From NCBI GenBank assembly GCA_964351985.1, contig CAYGPR010000011.1, forward strand, positions 30,245 through 94,244: a stretch of 64,000 nt of DNA, in the 5' to 3' direction. Source of the stretch: Meishania sp964351985 (GTDB lineage: Bacteria; Bacteroidota; Bacteroidia; Flavobacteriales; Flavobacteriaceae). This document shows positions 1 through 8,435 of this stretch, one piece after another. The translations under genes and the position numbers were made by a program. A model generated the notes under the pieces. It had not been told where the DNA came from. It saw only the letters and a program-made list of their open reading frames with translations, and did no database searches. The first letter of the stretch is position 1. Each line of letters starts with the position of its first letter.

Positions 1-1
1 G

Positions 2-82
2 TCCATAGAACTCAAAGAAATCTCGGATGCTATTGAACTAAAAACAGAACGCTGGTTCGAGCTTTCGGCGATGTTGGAGTAA
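2..82 (+). CDS. C-terminal end of a probable ABC-F ATPase (partial)
   Basis: Only the last 26 codons are in the window; the reading frame is open from base 2 to the TAA at 80-82. The tail ends in LKTERWFELSAMLE, which resembles the coiled C-terminal region that ends ABC-F proteins of the Uup type, where an arginine/glutamate-rich helix precedes the stop. No ATPase motif is visible here, so the identification rests on this short tail alone and the upstream sequence would be needed to confirm it. Confidence 0.45.
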   Translation, partial: SIELKEISDAIELKTERWFELSAMLE

Positions 83-180
83 CCCCAGAACATCTATTTT
101 AAAGATTGAAGAAAATTGATAATTGCAAAGTTGTTCATACATTTCAACCTGTGCGTCATTTCGGCTTCTCACCTCAAACC

Positions 181-254
181 TGTGCTGAGCGCAGTCGAAG
201 TGCGAGGGGAGGTGGATTCCCGTCCGCCTTTAGCGGACGAGAAGACGGAGGGGG
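181..254. repeat. Intergenic repeat-like element with hairpin
   Basis: The 83-296 gap holds a GC-richer insert compared with its AT-rich surroundings. It starts with a TGAGCGCAGTCGAAGTG word, of a kind often dispersed between genes in flavobacterial genomes, and continues into a hairpin with arms CGTCCGC (221-227) and GCGGACG (233-239) around a 5-base loop. It lies just before the shortened methyltransferase-like gene, so it may have been inserted next to or into its original 5' end. Confidence 0.4.
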
Positions 255-296
255 TTGAAAGACCGAACCCACGGAATAGAACCAAATCTTAAAGCA

Positions 297-794
297 ATGC
301 CAAGATTATTTCGATATCTGAACTTCCTCCTAACCTCCACTAATCGGCACGGAGTTCACTCCCCCTTTATATTTCGATATGTCACCGAATGTCTTCACTC
401 CAAGAAAAAACTCGCTTCAAAAAAATCATTGAATGTACTACTAAAAAGTATAAGTCATTTTGAAGTGAAAAGTGTTGCACTTCCTTTTAATAATGAATCG
501 ATTCAAAATCAATTGATTTCTCAGTTTTCATACGTTACGTTCGGCACTTTACCTTATGACCTGATGTTTATGGATATCGAAGATTACGAACCCAAGTACC
601 TAGAGCAATCCACCCAACTGCATAATGGTACGATAATGATATTCGACAATTTGTATAGAAATGATAAGGCATCCAGAATCTGGGAAGCCATCAAGGCACA
701 TGAAAAAGTAACCGTTACCCTTGATCTTTTCCATTGCGGAGTGGTATTTTTCAGAAAAGAACAAGTCAAAGAGCATTTTAAGATTCGAATATAA
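297..794 (+). CDS. Degenerate class I methyltransferase-like protein
   Basis: The 165-residue protein keeps the conserved N-terminal signature of a flavobacterial SAM-dependent methyltransferase family (NRHGVHSPFIFRYVTECL) and its C-terminal end (KVTVTLDLF..GVVFFRKEQVKEHFKIRI). The middle part is shorter than I expect for the family (about 230 residues) and shows no glycine-rich SAM-binding loop (E-x-G-x-x-x-G). The ATG at 297 is preferred over an in-frame TTG at 255 because family members begin just before the aromatic/leucine-rich helix. It is followed after 17 bases by a small membrane-protein gene. Whether it still binds SAM is doubtful; it may be a non-catalytic remnant or a divergent relative. 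Confidence 0.6.
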   Translation: MPRLFRYLNFLLTSTNRHGVHSPFIFRYVTECLHSKKKLASKKSLNVLLKSISHFEVKSVALPFNNESIQNQLISQFSYVTFGTLPYDLMFMDIEDYEPKYLEQSTQLHNGTIMIFDNLYRNDKASRIWEAIKAHEKVTVTLDLFHCGVVFFRKEQVKEHFKIRI

Positions 795-811
795 ATCGAT
801 ATTTTTATCAT

Positions 812-952
812 ATGTACAATATGTATTATGTTCTAGGTGCGGTCGCAGTAATTTATCTTTTGATTTCCATGAGTAACCGAAGGAAATCGAAACAACGAAA
901 ATCGCGTAAGTTCATGGACAATTATAAACGTAAGGATAAGAAAGAAGAATGA
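812..952 (+). CDS. Small single-pass membrane protein (46 aa)
   Basis: This short ORF has one hydrophobic helix near the N-terminus (residues 4-20, YYVLGAVAVIYLLIS) followed by a strongly basic tail (SNRRKSKQRKSRKF, then KRKDKKEE). This makes a typical type I or tail-anchored small membrane protein. It sits 17 bases after the methyltransferase-like gene and 54 bases before the adenosyltransferase, in the same direction, so it may be part of one transcript. I do not recognise a function. The hydrophobic-then-basic layout and tight placement argue that it is real. Confidence 0.6.
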   Translation: MYNMYYVLGAVAVIYLLISMSNRRKSKQRKSRKFMDNYKRKDKKEE

Positions 953-985
953 GGTTTTATGGCCGTCTTGAAGTCGACCTGAACA

Positions 986-1006
986 GAACTTGAACTTGAA
1001 CTTGAA
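986..1006 (+). repeat. Hexanucleotide tandem repeat before the start codon
   Basis: Three copies of GAACTT followed by GAA end directly at the ATG of the adenosyltransferase gene. A change in copy number would alter the leader length without touching the frame. Confidence 0.6.
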
Positions 1007-1582
1007 ATGAAAATATATACAAAGACTGGTGATAACGGTACCACAGCCCTTTTCGGTGGTACTCGCGTCAAGAAACATCACATACGTATCGAAAGTTATG
1101 GTACTATTGATGAGTTGAATTCTTGGTTGGGCCTTCTTCGCGACCAAAATATCGATGACAGTTCAAAAAAAACCTTGATGCTGATCCAGGAAAAATTGTT
1201 CACGGTGGGAGCAATTTTGGCAACAGATCCCGAAAAAAGTATTTTAAAAAGCGGAAAGGAACGCTTGAATATTCCTAAAATAGATATGGAGGACATCAAA
1301 TTTTTAGAAAAAGAAATCGATAACATGGATGAGAATCTGCCTCCTATGACCCATTTTATACTTCCCGGCGGGCATACCACTGTGTCATACTGTCATATCG
1401 CACGAACAGTCTGCCGTAGGTCCGAACGTCTGGCATCGCATCTTCACGAAAATGAGCCTTTTGATGAAAGAGTGCTCAATTATATCAATAGACTGTCAGA
1501 CTATTTGTTTGTCTTGGCACGAAAGTTGTCCAAAGATTTACAGGCAGAGGAAATAAAATGGATTCCCGAAAAAAAGGTCTAA
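1007..1582 (+). CDS. PduO-type cob(I)alamin adenosyltransferase
   Basis: The enzyme transfers the adenosyl group of ATP to cob(I)alamin and makes coenzyme B12 in the cytoplasm. At 191 residues it has normal family length. The N-terminal nucleotide-binding signature TKTGDNGTT is at residues 5-13, the ES-x-G-x-x-DELNS segment is at about 29-39, and the helical arginine-rich motif RTVCRRSER is at 133-141. The gene lies downstream of a small membrane-protein gene. The B12-linked GTPase MeaB is encoded at 39-40 kb, so the likely consumer is methylmalonyl-CoA mutase encoded outside the window. Start: ATG directly after a GAACTT repeat. Confidence 0.93.
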   Translation: MKIYTKTGDNGTTALFGGTRVKKHHIRIESYGTIDELNSWLGLLRDQNIDDSSKKTLMLIQEKLFTVGAILATDPEKSILKSGKERLNIPKIDMEDIKFLEKEIDNMDENLPPMTHFILPGGHTTVSYCHIARTVCRRSERLASHLHENEPFDERVLNYINRLSDYLFVLARKLSKDLQAEEIKWIPEKKV

Positions 1583-1663
1583 TAAATCCCTGATTTCTTC
1601 GTTATCAATTTATTCAAGCAAAAGGTATTGTTGATAAAATAGTCGAAATACTTGCTAAAAAAG

Positions 1664-1693
1664 TTGGCTATTTGCTTTAAAAATTTACTTTTG
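1664..1693 (+). promoter_or_regulatory. Flavobacterial-type promoter of the DUF2795 gene
   Basis: TTG (1664-1666) and TACTTTTG (1686-1693) match the -33 TTG and -7 TAnnTTTG elements of Bacteroidota sigma-A promoters, with a 19-base spacer. The start codon is 27 bases further on. Confidence 0.6.
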
Positions 1694-1720
1694 CAAAAAT
1701 TTTAAAATCAAACTATTACA

Positions 1721-1945
1721 ATGTATTGGACATTAGAACTAGCGTCTTATTTGAGTGACGCACCATGGCCGGCCACAAAGGATGAACTAATCGATTATTC
1801 CATCCGTACGGGAGCTCCCCTTGAGGTTGTAGAAAACCTTCAATCAATGGAGGAGGAAGGTGGCGAGATATACGAGTCCATCGAAGAAATTTGGCCAGAC
1901 TACCCTACCGAAGAAGATTACCTCTGGAACGAGGACGAATATTAA
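1721..1945 (+). CDS. DUF2795 family acidic small protein
   Basis: This 74-residue acidic protein has the layout of DUF2795: an N-terminal helix ending in LASYLSDAPWPATKDELIDY, a short helix with the GAPLEVVENLQ motif, and a very acidic, aromatic-rich tail (EEIWPDYPTEEDYLWNEDEY). The family is highly conserved in Flavobacteriia and its function is unknown. It stands alone with its own promoter (1664-1693) and a strong terminator right behind it, which suggests a short, well-expressed single-gene transcript. No signal peptide or membrane helix is seen, so it should be cytoplasmic. Confidence 0.9.
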   Translation: MYWTLELASYLSDAPWPATKDELIDYSIRTGAPLEVVENLQSMEEEGGEIYESIEEIWPDYPTEEDYLWNEDEY

Positions 1946-1970
1946 TAACGATTACGTTAATTGAATCAAA

Positions 1971-1996
1971 AAAGTCTCCTAGGAGGCTTTTTTTTT
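1971..1996 (+). terminator. Rho-independent terminator after DUF2795 gene
   Basis: The near-palindrome AGTCTCCTAGGAGGCT (1973-1988) is followed by a run of T, about 28 bases after the stop codon. Confidence 0.8.
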
Positions 1997-2157
1997 GTGT
2001 AATTTTGGCAGGCTTTTGGCATGTTTTGTAGGTATTTATAAACTGGAATGCCTTTTGCTAACCAATACCCGTCAGTCATAAAGACTTACATTTTAGATAT
2101 TTTAAAACGGTCCATGGTTTCTCATCGACTTGTTTTTCCAATAAATAACAGCATATT

Positions 2158-5100
2158 ATGAGTTTTATAAATTCGGTACTAAAGGCTTTTGTAGGTGATA
2201 AGTCTAAAAAAGATGTAAAAGAACTACAACCTTTGGTCAATCAAATAAAATCGTTCGAATCTGCTTTAGAAGGTCTAAGTCTCGATGAGCTTCGGGCAAA
2301 GACAGCAACCTTCAAGGCTAAGATTAAAGAAAATACCAAAGAAATCGATGCCAAAATCGAGGAGTTACAGGAAGAAGTTAAAGCCTCTTTAGATATAGAT
2401 AAGAATGAAGAGCTTTATGGGGAAATCGATACCTTGAAAGAAGAGCTTTACAAAATCTCAGAAGATACCTTGAACGAGATTCTACCCGAGGCCTTCGCAG
2501 TAGTCAAGGAGACTGCCAAGCGTTTTAAAGATAATGAGACCTTGACCGTAAGCGCTTCGGAATATGATAGATTGCTCTCCGGAGATAAAGACTATGTAAC
2601 CTTGGACGGAGACAATGCTATCTGGAAAAATTCTTGGGGTGCAGCAGGCAAAGAGGTGACTTGGGACATGGTACACTACGATGTACAATTGATAGGGGGT
2701 ATTTGTTTGCACCAAGGTAAAATTGCGGAGATGCAAACCGGTGAAGGTAAGACCTTAGTGGCGACCTTGCCTTTATATCTCAATGCCCTTTCGGGCGACG
2801 GGTCGCATTTGGTAACGGTCAACGACTACCTCGCCAAAAGAGATAGTGCATGGATGGCCCCTATTTTTCAATTTCACGGTCTTTCGGTCGATTGTATCGA
2901 CTATCATAGGCCTAATTCCGAAGGAAGACGGGCCGCATATAATGCCGATATCACCTACGGTACGAACAACGAGTTTGGTTTTGATTACTTGAGGGACAAT
3001 ATGGCGCATACGCCAAAAGACTTGGTACAGCGACCCCATCATTACGCCATTGTCGATGAGGTAGATTCGGTACTTATTGATGATGCACGTACACCGTTGA
3101 TTATTTCTGGACCTGTACCGGAAGGTGACCGTCACGAATTCAACGAATTGAAGCCTAAGATTTCGGATATTGTAGGTAAACAAAAGCAGCACCTTACAGG
3201 TGTTTTGGCGGAAGCTAAAAAACTGATTACAGAAGGAGACACCAAAGAAGGAGGATTTCTATTATTAAGGGTACACCGAGGACTTCCAAAAAACAAAGCA
3301 CTCATTAAATTTTTGAGTGAAGAAGGGGTAAAACAGTTGCTGCAAAAAACGGAGAACTTCTACATGCAGGACAATAACCGAGAAATGCCCAAGGTAGATG
3401 AAGACCTACTCTTTGTCATCGATGAGAAGAATAATCAAATCGAATTGACCGACAAAGGTGTCGAATACATTTCTGGCGCCGATAATAAAGATTTCTTTGT
3501 GATGCCTGACATCGGAGGCGAAATTGCAAAAATTGAAAGTCAGAACCTTGAAATCGAAAAGGAGGCTGAACTAAAAGAAGAGCTTTTCAAAGATTTTACA
3601 GTTAAGAGCGAGCGCATTCACACAATGAGCCAATTGCTCAAGGCCTATACCCTTTTTGAAAAGGATGTCGAGTATGTGGTGATGGAAAACAAGGTGATGA
3701 TCGTTGATGAACAGACCGGCCGTATTATGGACGGCAGAAGATATTCAGATGGATTGCACCAAGCCATTGAGGCCAAGGAGAATGTAAAAATTGAGGCTTT
3801 GACCCAGACCTTTGCTACAGTAACGCTACAGAACTACTTTAGAATGTATCGCAAATTGGCGGGTATGACCGGTACGGCCGTCACGGAGGCAGGTGAATTC
3901 TGGGAAATATACAAGTTGGATGTTATGGAAATTCCAACGAACCGACCTATCGCACGTGACGATAGAAACGATTTGATCTATAAGACCAAAAGGGAAAAAT
4001 ATAACGCGATTATCGATGAAGTCACCAAACTTTCCGAAGCAGGCCGACCGATATTGATCGGTACGACTTCCGTAGAAATTTCTGAACTTCTGTCGCGTAT
4101 GTTGAACATTCGAAAAGTCCCTCATAATGTGTTGAACGCGAAACTGCACAAGAAAGAAGCAGACGTTGTGGCAGAGGCAGGTAAATCAGGTATTGTAACC
4201 ATAGCCACTAACATGGCCGGTCGTGGTACCGATATTAAACTCAGTGAAGAAGTTAAAAAAGCAGGCGGACTTGCCATCGTAGGCACAGAACGACATGATT
4301 CACGTCGTGTCGACAGACAGCTTCGAGGACGTTCAGGTCGACAAGGTGATCCAGGGTCTTCACAGTTCTACGTCTCTTTGGAGGATAATCTTATGCGCCT
4401 CTTTGGATCAGACCGTGTTGCCAAAATGATGGATAAAATGGGGCTCGAAGAAGGTGAGGTCATTCAGCATTCGATGATGACGAAGTCCATTGAACGGGCA
4501 CAGAAAAAAGTTGAGGAAAACAACTTTGGGGTTCGTAAACGACTATTGGAGTACGATGATGTCATGAACGCGCAACGTGAGGTAGTTTATAAACGAAGAC
4601 GTCATGCGCTACAAGGTGAACGGTTGAAAGTTGATATTGCGAACATGGTTTACGATACGTGCGAGGTAATCGTGGATACCAATAAAGCGGCCAATGACTT
4701 CAAAAACTTTGAGTTTGAGTTAATCAAATATTTCTCCATTACTTCACCAATTTCAGAGAATGATTTTGCTAAAATGGGTGTACAGGAAATTGCGAACGCA
4801 GTGTACAAAGCGGCCTATGTTTATTATCAAAATAAAATAGAACGCAACGCCCAGACCGCCTTTCCTGTCATTAAAAAAGTATACGAAGATAATGCCAACA
4901 AATTCGAGCGTATCGTTGTTCCCTTCACGGACGGTATCAAAACCTTGAACGTGGTTACAAATCTAAAAGATGCTTATGAAAGTGATGGAAAACAATTGGT
5001 AACCGATTTTGAAAAGAATATCACGTTAGCTATTATCGATGATTCGTGGAAAACCCACCTGCGCAAAATGGACGAATTGAAACAGTCCGTACAATTGGCG

Positions 5101-5520
5101 GTTCACGAACAAAAAGATCCTTTGCTGATCTATAAGTTCGAGGCTTTTGAACTATTTAAGAGTATGATCGAAAAAGTTAATAAAGAAGTCGTATCCTTCC
5201 TTTTCAAAGGGGAATTACCGACCGGTAACCCGAATGAGATACAAGAAGAACGAAATGTAAGGCGACCCAAGGAAAATCTTCAGACTACTAAAGAAGAAAT
5301 TCCGAATAGTGATGAGCGCGCCGCCCAGAGCAGGGCCATCGGACAAAATCAAGGAGGTCGACCATCGGTAACCGAAACTATTATTAGGGAACGGCCGAAA
5401 ATAGGTCGTAACGAAAGGGTGACCATAAAAAATGTAATGTCAGGCGAGAGCAAGACCGTAAAATACAAACAAGCCGAACCCTTATTGGACAAGGGAGAGT
5501 GGGTCTTGACAGAAGACTAA
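2158..5520 (+). CDS. secA: Protein translocase ATPase SecA
   Basis: SecA is the motor that pushes unfolded preproteins through SecYEG. The Walker A motif MQTGEGKT is at about residues 192-199, the DEVD Walker B box with VDEVDSVLIDDARTPLI is near 297-313, GMTGTA near 569, and the NMAGRGTDIKL helicase motif near 685. The helical scaffold and wing (ERAQKKVEENNFGVRKRLLEYDDV) follow. The protein is 1120 residues against about 900 in E. coli. The extra length is largely between residues 340 and 500, within or next to the preprotein-crosslinking domain, as is usual in Bacteroidota. The C-terminus ends in LLDKGEWVLTED and lacks the cysteine-rich zinc motif that binds SecB in proteobacteria. It is a single gene closed by a terminator. 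Confidence 0.98.
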   Translation: MSFINSVLKAFVGDKSKKDVKELQPLVNQIKSFESALEGLSLDELRAKTATFKAKIKENTKEIDAKIEELQEEVKASLDIDKNEELYGEIDTLKEELYKISEDTLNEILPEAFAVVKETAKRFKDNETLTVSASEYDRLLSGDKDYVTLDGDNAIWKNSWGAAGKEVTWDMVHYDVQLIGGICLHQGKIAEMQTGEGKTLVATLPLYLNALSGDGSHLVTVNDYLAKRDSAWMAPIFQFHGLSVDCIDYHRPNSEGRRAAYNADITYGTNNEFGFDYLRDNMAHTPKDLVQRPHHYAIVDEVDSVLIDDARTPLIISGPVPEGDRHEFNELKPKISDIVGKQKQHLTGVLAEAKKLITEGDTKEGGFLLLRVHRGLPKNKALIKFLSEEGVKQLLQKTENFYMQDNNREMPKVDEDLLFVIDEKNNQIELTDKGVEYISGADNKDFFVMPDIGGEIAKIESQNLEIEKEAELKEELFKDFTVKSERIHTMSQLLKAYTLFEKDVEYVVMENKVMIVDEQTGRIMDGRRYSDGLHQAIEAKENVKIEALTQTFATVTLQNYFRMYRKLAGMTGTAVTEAGEFWEIYKLDVMEIPTNRPIARDDRNDLIYKTKREKYNAIIDEVTKLSEAGRPILIGTTSVEISELLSRMLNIRKVPHNVLNAKLHKKEADVVAEAGKSGIVTIATNMAGRGTDIKLSEEVKKAGGLAIVGTERHDSRRVDRQLRGRSGRQGDPGSSQFYVSLEDNLMRLFGSDRVAKMMDKMGLEEGEVIQHSMMTKSIERAQKKVEENNFGVRKRLLEYDDVMNAQREVVYKRRRHALQGERLKVDIANMVYDTCEVIVDTNKAANDFKNFEFELIKYFSITSPISENDFAKMGVQEIANAVYKAAYVYYQNKIERNAQTAFPVIKKVYEDNANKFERIVVPFTDGIKTLNVVTNLKDAYESDGKQLVTDFEKNITLAIIDDSWKTHLRKMDELKQSVQLAVHEQKDPLLIYKFEAFELFKSMIEKVNKEVVSFLFKGELPTGNPNEIQEERNVRRPKENLQTTKEEIPNSDERAAQSRAIGQNQGGRPSVTETIIRERPKIGRNERVTIKNVMSGESKTVKYKQAEPLLDKGEWVLTED

Positions 5521-5542
5521 AAATAACTTGATCTGAAGTTAC

Positions 5543-5576
5543 AAACGGCGTCTCTTTTTGGACGCCGTTTTTTATT
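5543..5576 (+). terminator. Rho-independent terminator of secA
   Basis: A perfect 10-base stem AAACGGCGTC / GACGCCGTTT (5543-5552, 5561-5570) with an 8-base loop is followed by T-rich sequence 23 bases after the secA stop. Confidence 0.9.
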
Positions 5577-5618
5577 ACACAAATTTCAATATCTTTAATG
5601 GACATCAAAACATAGAAA

Positions 5619-7013
5619 ATGACCATAGCACGCCGTAAATTTCTCACCTCGATCAGTATGCTTGCCGCAAGCAGTGCCCTGCCCTTACAAGCCTTTAGTT
5701 TTGGTACTAACAAAAAACTAAGAGTAGCGCTTGTGGGCACAGGTGTTCGCGGTACGAGTTTTTGGGGCAAAAGACTTGTTGATGAATATTCCGATATTCT
5801 GGAGTTCGTCGGGCTCTCCGACATTAATCCCGGAAGACTTGAATATGGTAAAAAATATATCGGGGTTTCCTGTCCTACGTATACGAATTTCGATGAAATG
5901 GTCGAAACCACTAAACCGGATTTGATTATCGTGACCACGAAAGACTCAACGCACCACGAGTTTATCGTCAAAGGCCTTGAAATGGGCTGTGATGTATTGA
6001 CGGAAAAACCCTTGACCACTGATGAAACCAAATGTCGGGCCATTTTAGAGGCCGAAAAAAAATCCGATAAAACTCTAATTGTGGGCTTCAATTATCGCTG
6101 GAGTCCGTATGCCACAAAAATTAAAGAATTGTTGACTTCAGGTTCTATTGGTAAAATAACTTCGGTCGATTTTCATTGGTATTTGAATACCTATCACGGG
6201 GCTTCCTACTTTAGACGATGGCACGGTCAAGTAGAGAGTGGAGGATCCCTTTGGGTACATAAGGCCACCCATCATTTCGATCTGCTGAATTGGTGGATCA
6301 ATTCGGAGCCCAGTGAGGTTTTCGCCTTTGGAGATTTAGAATTCTATGGTAAAAATGGCCCTTTCCGTGGAGACAATTGCCGAACTTGCGAGCATAAATC
6401 AAAATGCGATTTTCATTGGGATATCACAAAAAGCGAACGTTCGATGCGACTTTATGTCGACAATGAGGAACACGACGGATACATTCGTGACAACTGTCTA
6501 TTTCGGGAAGAAATCAATATCTACGATAAAATGTCGGCCCAGATAAAATACGCCAATAATGTTGTGGTCAATTATTCATTGACGACCTACTCCCCTTTTG
6601 AAGGTTGGCGGGTTTCCTTCAATGGTACCGAAGGCCGAATAGAGGCGTGGTTGGACATTCCTTATAACAAAAACATTAAGCTGAACCAAGCTGAAATGCA
6701 TGCTCAGGAAATGGCCCAATCCGAAGATCAAGAATTCCATATAGAACCCATCATCGTACATAAACTTTGGAAAGAGTATGAGACCTTAGAGGTCAAAACG
6801 GAAAAAAGTGGTCATGGCGGTGGCGATAGTAGACTTCAAGATAAAATTTTTAGGGAAACAGATAGCGAAGATCCGTATGGCAGAACGGCCGGGTTTAGAG
6901 ATGGTGCAATGTCTTGTCTTATAGGAATTGCAGCTAGAAACAGCATTGAAACAGGTAAAGCGGTCCGAATCGATTCGCTGACAGATCTAATTCCTAAAAA
7001 GGAAAGGAGTTAA
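5619..7013 (+). CDS. Tat-exported Gfo/Idh/MocA family oxidoreductase
   Basis: This predicted NAD(P)-dependent sugar or polyol dehydrogenase carries a Tat-type leader (RRKFLT at residues 5-10, then a hydrophobic stretch ending in LPLQAFSFG). The Rossmann nucleotide loop is VALVGTGVRGTSFWG (about 37-51), and the EKP motif of the family is in VLTEKPLTTDE (about 127-137). Residues about 252-265 hold CRTCEHKSKCDFHW, a C-x2-C-x5-C group that may bind a metal and is not part of the basic fold. At 464 residues it is longer than cytoplasmic members (about 350). It is monocistronic. The substrate cannot be told from sequence; such exported enzymes may carry a tightly bound cofactor. Confidence 0.85.
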   Translation: MTIARRKFLTSISMLAASSALPLQAFSFGTNKKLRVALVGTGVRGTSFWGKRLVDEYSDILEFVGLSDINPGRLEYGKKYIGVSCPTYTNFDEMVETTKPDLIIVTTKDSTHHEFIVKGLEMGCDVLTEKPLTTDETKCRAILEAEKKSDKTLIVGFNYRWSPYATKIKELLTSGSIGKITSVDFHWYLNTYHGASYFRRWHGQVESGGSLWVHKATHHFDLLNWWINSEPSEVFAFGDLEFYGKNGPFRGDNCRTCEHKSKCDFHWDITKSERSMRLYVDNEEHDGYIRDNCLFREEINIYDKMSAQIKYANNVVVNYSLTTYSPFEGWRVSFNGTEGRIEAWLDIPYNKNIKLNQAEMHAQEMAQSEDQEFHIEPIIVHKLWKEYETLEVKTEKSGHGGGDSRLQDKIFRETDSEDPYGRTAGFRDGAMSCLIGIAARNSIETGKAVRIDSLTDLIPKKERS

Positions 7014-7050
7014 CATACCTTTACGAATGTGGTATTCAGCTTAATTTGCT

Positions 7051-7066
7051 TTTATTATATAATAAA
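7051..7066. promoter_or_regulatory. 16-bp perfect AT palindrome upstream of the histidine kinase
   Basis: TTTATTATATAATAAA reads the same on both strands and lies 56 bases before the kinase start. It could be an operator or simply AT-rich promoter DNA. Confidence 0.3.
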
Positions 7067-7122
7067 CATGATTAGTTTTATAATCTGTTATTTCGGCAGG
7101 TTTCAGTAAAAATGCACCGGTT

Positions 7123-8337
7123 ATGGAAGGTACAACAGTTGATGTAGAGCGCCTAAGGGATAAAATCAACTTGGTTCTTCGGGTAAATTATATCTCCTCG
7201 GCATTGGCCATCGCGTTTTTTGCGCTCAGCTTATTCTTTTTGAAAATCACCGAAATCGTACCTTATGCATTTCTCTTTTTTGGTTTTTTTAACTTGGCCA
7301 ATACCTTGGTATTCCGATACCATAAGAATCTCTCTCTAACATATAATATTTCATCGATTACGGCTTTGGTCTGTGCTTTGGTCATTACACTGTATACTGG
7401 AGGGATTGCAAGCCCTTTCATTTTTACCTTGGCCCTGATCGTCTTTGCGGGCTACGTGACCACCCGTCAATATGGTCAGATTTACCTGAACCTGATTTTA
7501 TTTCTGGTGGTATTGATTTATTCCCAAAGTCTTGAAAATTATAGTTTCACCCGAAATGTGGTTCCAGAAGAATCCCAAAATATGTTCAATTTGTTATCGG
7601 TGCTTTTCTCGGTCTATTTATTAGGTCATGTTTTCGGGAAAAACTTGCTGCGTACCCATCACCGTCTTTACAAATCGAAAATGGCAATTGCGCAGCAGAT
7701 GAAAGAGCGTGAGATTCTCTTAAAGGAAATACATCATCGCGTAAAAAACAATCTTCAGACTGTCTCGAGCCTTTTAAGTTTGCAATCCAGGAGCATTGAA
7801 GATACCCAAATGAAGAGTCTGATAAAGAGCAGTCAAAACAGGGTCATATCGATGGCCATGGTACATGAGATGCTCTATATGCGCGATGACCTTTCTAAAA
7901 TCGAGTATCAATCTTATGTGCAAGAACTGGCTGACTATTTAGTGCGTTCGCTCAAAGGCACTGAAAACCACGTAAAACTCAATATTGATATTAACAACAT
8001 CAAATTAGGAATCGATACGGCAATACCTTTAGGTTTGCTTATCAACGAAGCAATTACGAACGCCTTAAAGTATGGCATTAAGGACGATGCTGAAGGAGAA
8101 ATTGATATCGCCCTCAAAAAAGGGGAAGGCACCGATTATGTTTTGAATATCGGGGATAATGGAGTTGGTTTTCCGGAAAGTATTACATATAAGAATACAA
8201 AGTCTTTAGGATTGAAATTGATACACAATCTTGCAAGACAACTGAAAGGTTCTATAAGTAGGGATGTATCTAGAAAAGGAACCTACTATATCGTAAAGTT
8301 CAAGGAAGTGGGCGGTAATTTTCATTCCTTGGCTTGA
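7123..8337 (+). CDS. Membrane sensor histidine kinase (HisKA_2 / HWE-like class)
   Basis: Residues about 15-185 contain roughly six hydrophobic segments with no evident soluble sensor loop, so the signal is probably sensed in or at the membrane. After a short coiled linker, the phospho-acceptor box LLKEIHHRVKNNLQTVSSLL (His204 or His205) identifies the HisKA_2 class. The ATPase domain follows, with the N box INEAITNALKYG near 307-318 and the G boxes DNGVGFPES and KSLGLKLIHNLARQL further on. No response regulator lies beside it, so it is an orphan kinase whose partner is encoded elsewhere. Start: ATG at 7123. Confidence 0.9.
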   Translation: MEGTTVDVERLRDKINLVLRVNYISSALAIAFFALSLFFLKITEIVPYAFLFFGFFNLANTLVFRYHKNLSLTYNISSITALVCALVITLYTGGIASPFIFTLALIVFAGYVTTRQYGQIYLNLILFLVVLIYSQSLENYSFTRNVVPEESQNMFNLLSVLFSVYLLGHVFGKNLLRTHHRLYKSKMAIAQQMKEREILLKEIHHRVKNNLQTVSSLLSLQSRSIEDTQMKSLIKSSQNRVISMAMVHEMLYMRDDLSKIEYQSYVQELADYLVRSLKGTENHVKLNIDINNIKLGIDTAIPLGLLINEAITNALKYGIKDDAEGEIDIALKKGEGTDYVLNIGDNGVGFPESITYKNTKSLGLKLIHNLARQLKGSISRDVSRKGTYYIVKFKEVGGNFHSLA

Positions 8338-8376
8338 GCATTCCTATTTCAGAAGACATAGACCGGCTTTGTTTTC

Positions 8377-8410
8377 TTGACTTTTACTTCTATTTTTATC
8401 CCTATATTTA
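8377..8410 (+). promoter_or_regulatory. Candidate promoter of the M14 peptidase gene
   Basis: TTG (8377-8379) and TATATTTA (8403-8410, seven of eight matches to TAnnTTTG) are 23 bases apart and 25 bases before the start codon. Confidence 0.4.
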
Positions 8411-8435
8411 GGCGACTAATTCTAAATATATTTCA

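Noticed and set aside
5384..6091. Minus-strand ORF of 235 codons overlapping the ends of secA and the next oxidoreductase gene
   Set aside because: It crosses a strong terminator and two well-supported genes, has no recognisable motif, and its codon pattern mirrors the plus-strand genes.
7123..8337. Two-component system at the histidine kinase
   Set aside because: No response regulator gene is adjacent; the neighbours encode an oxidoreductase and a peptidase.
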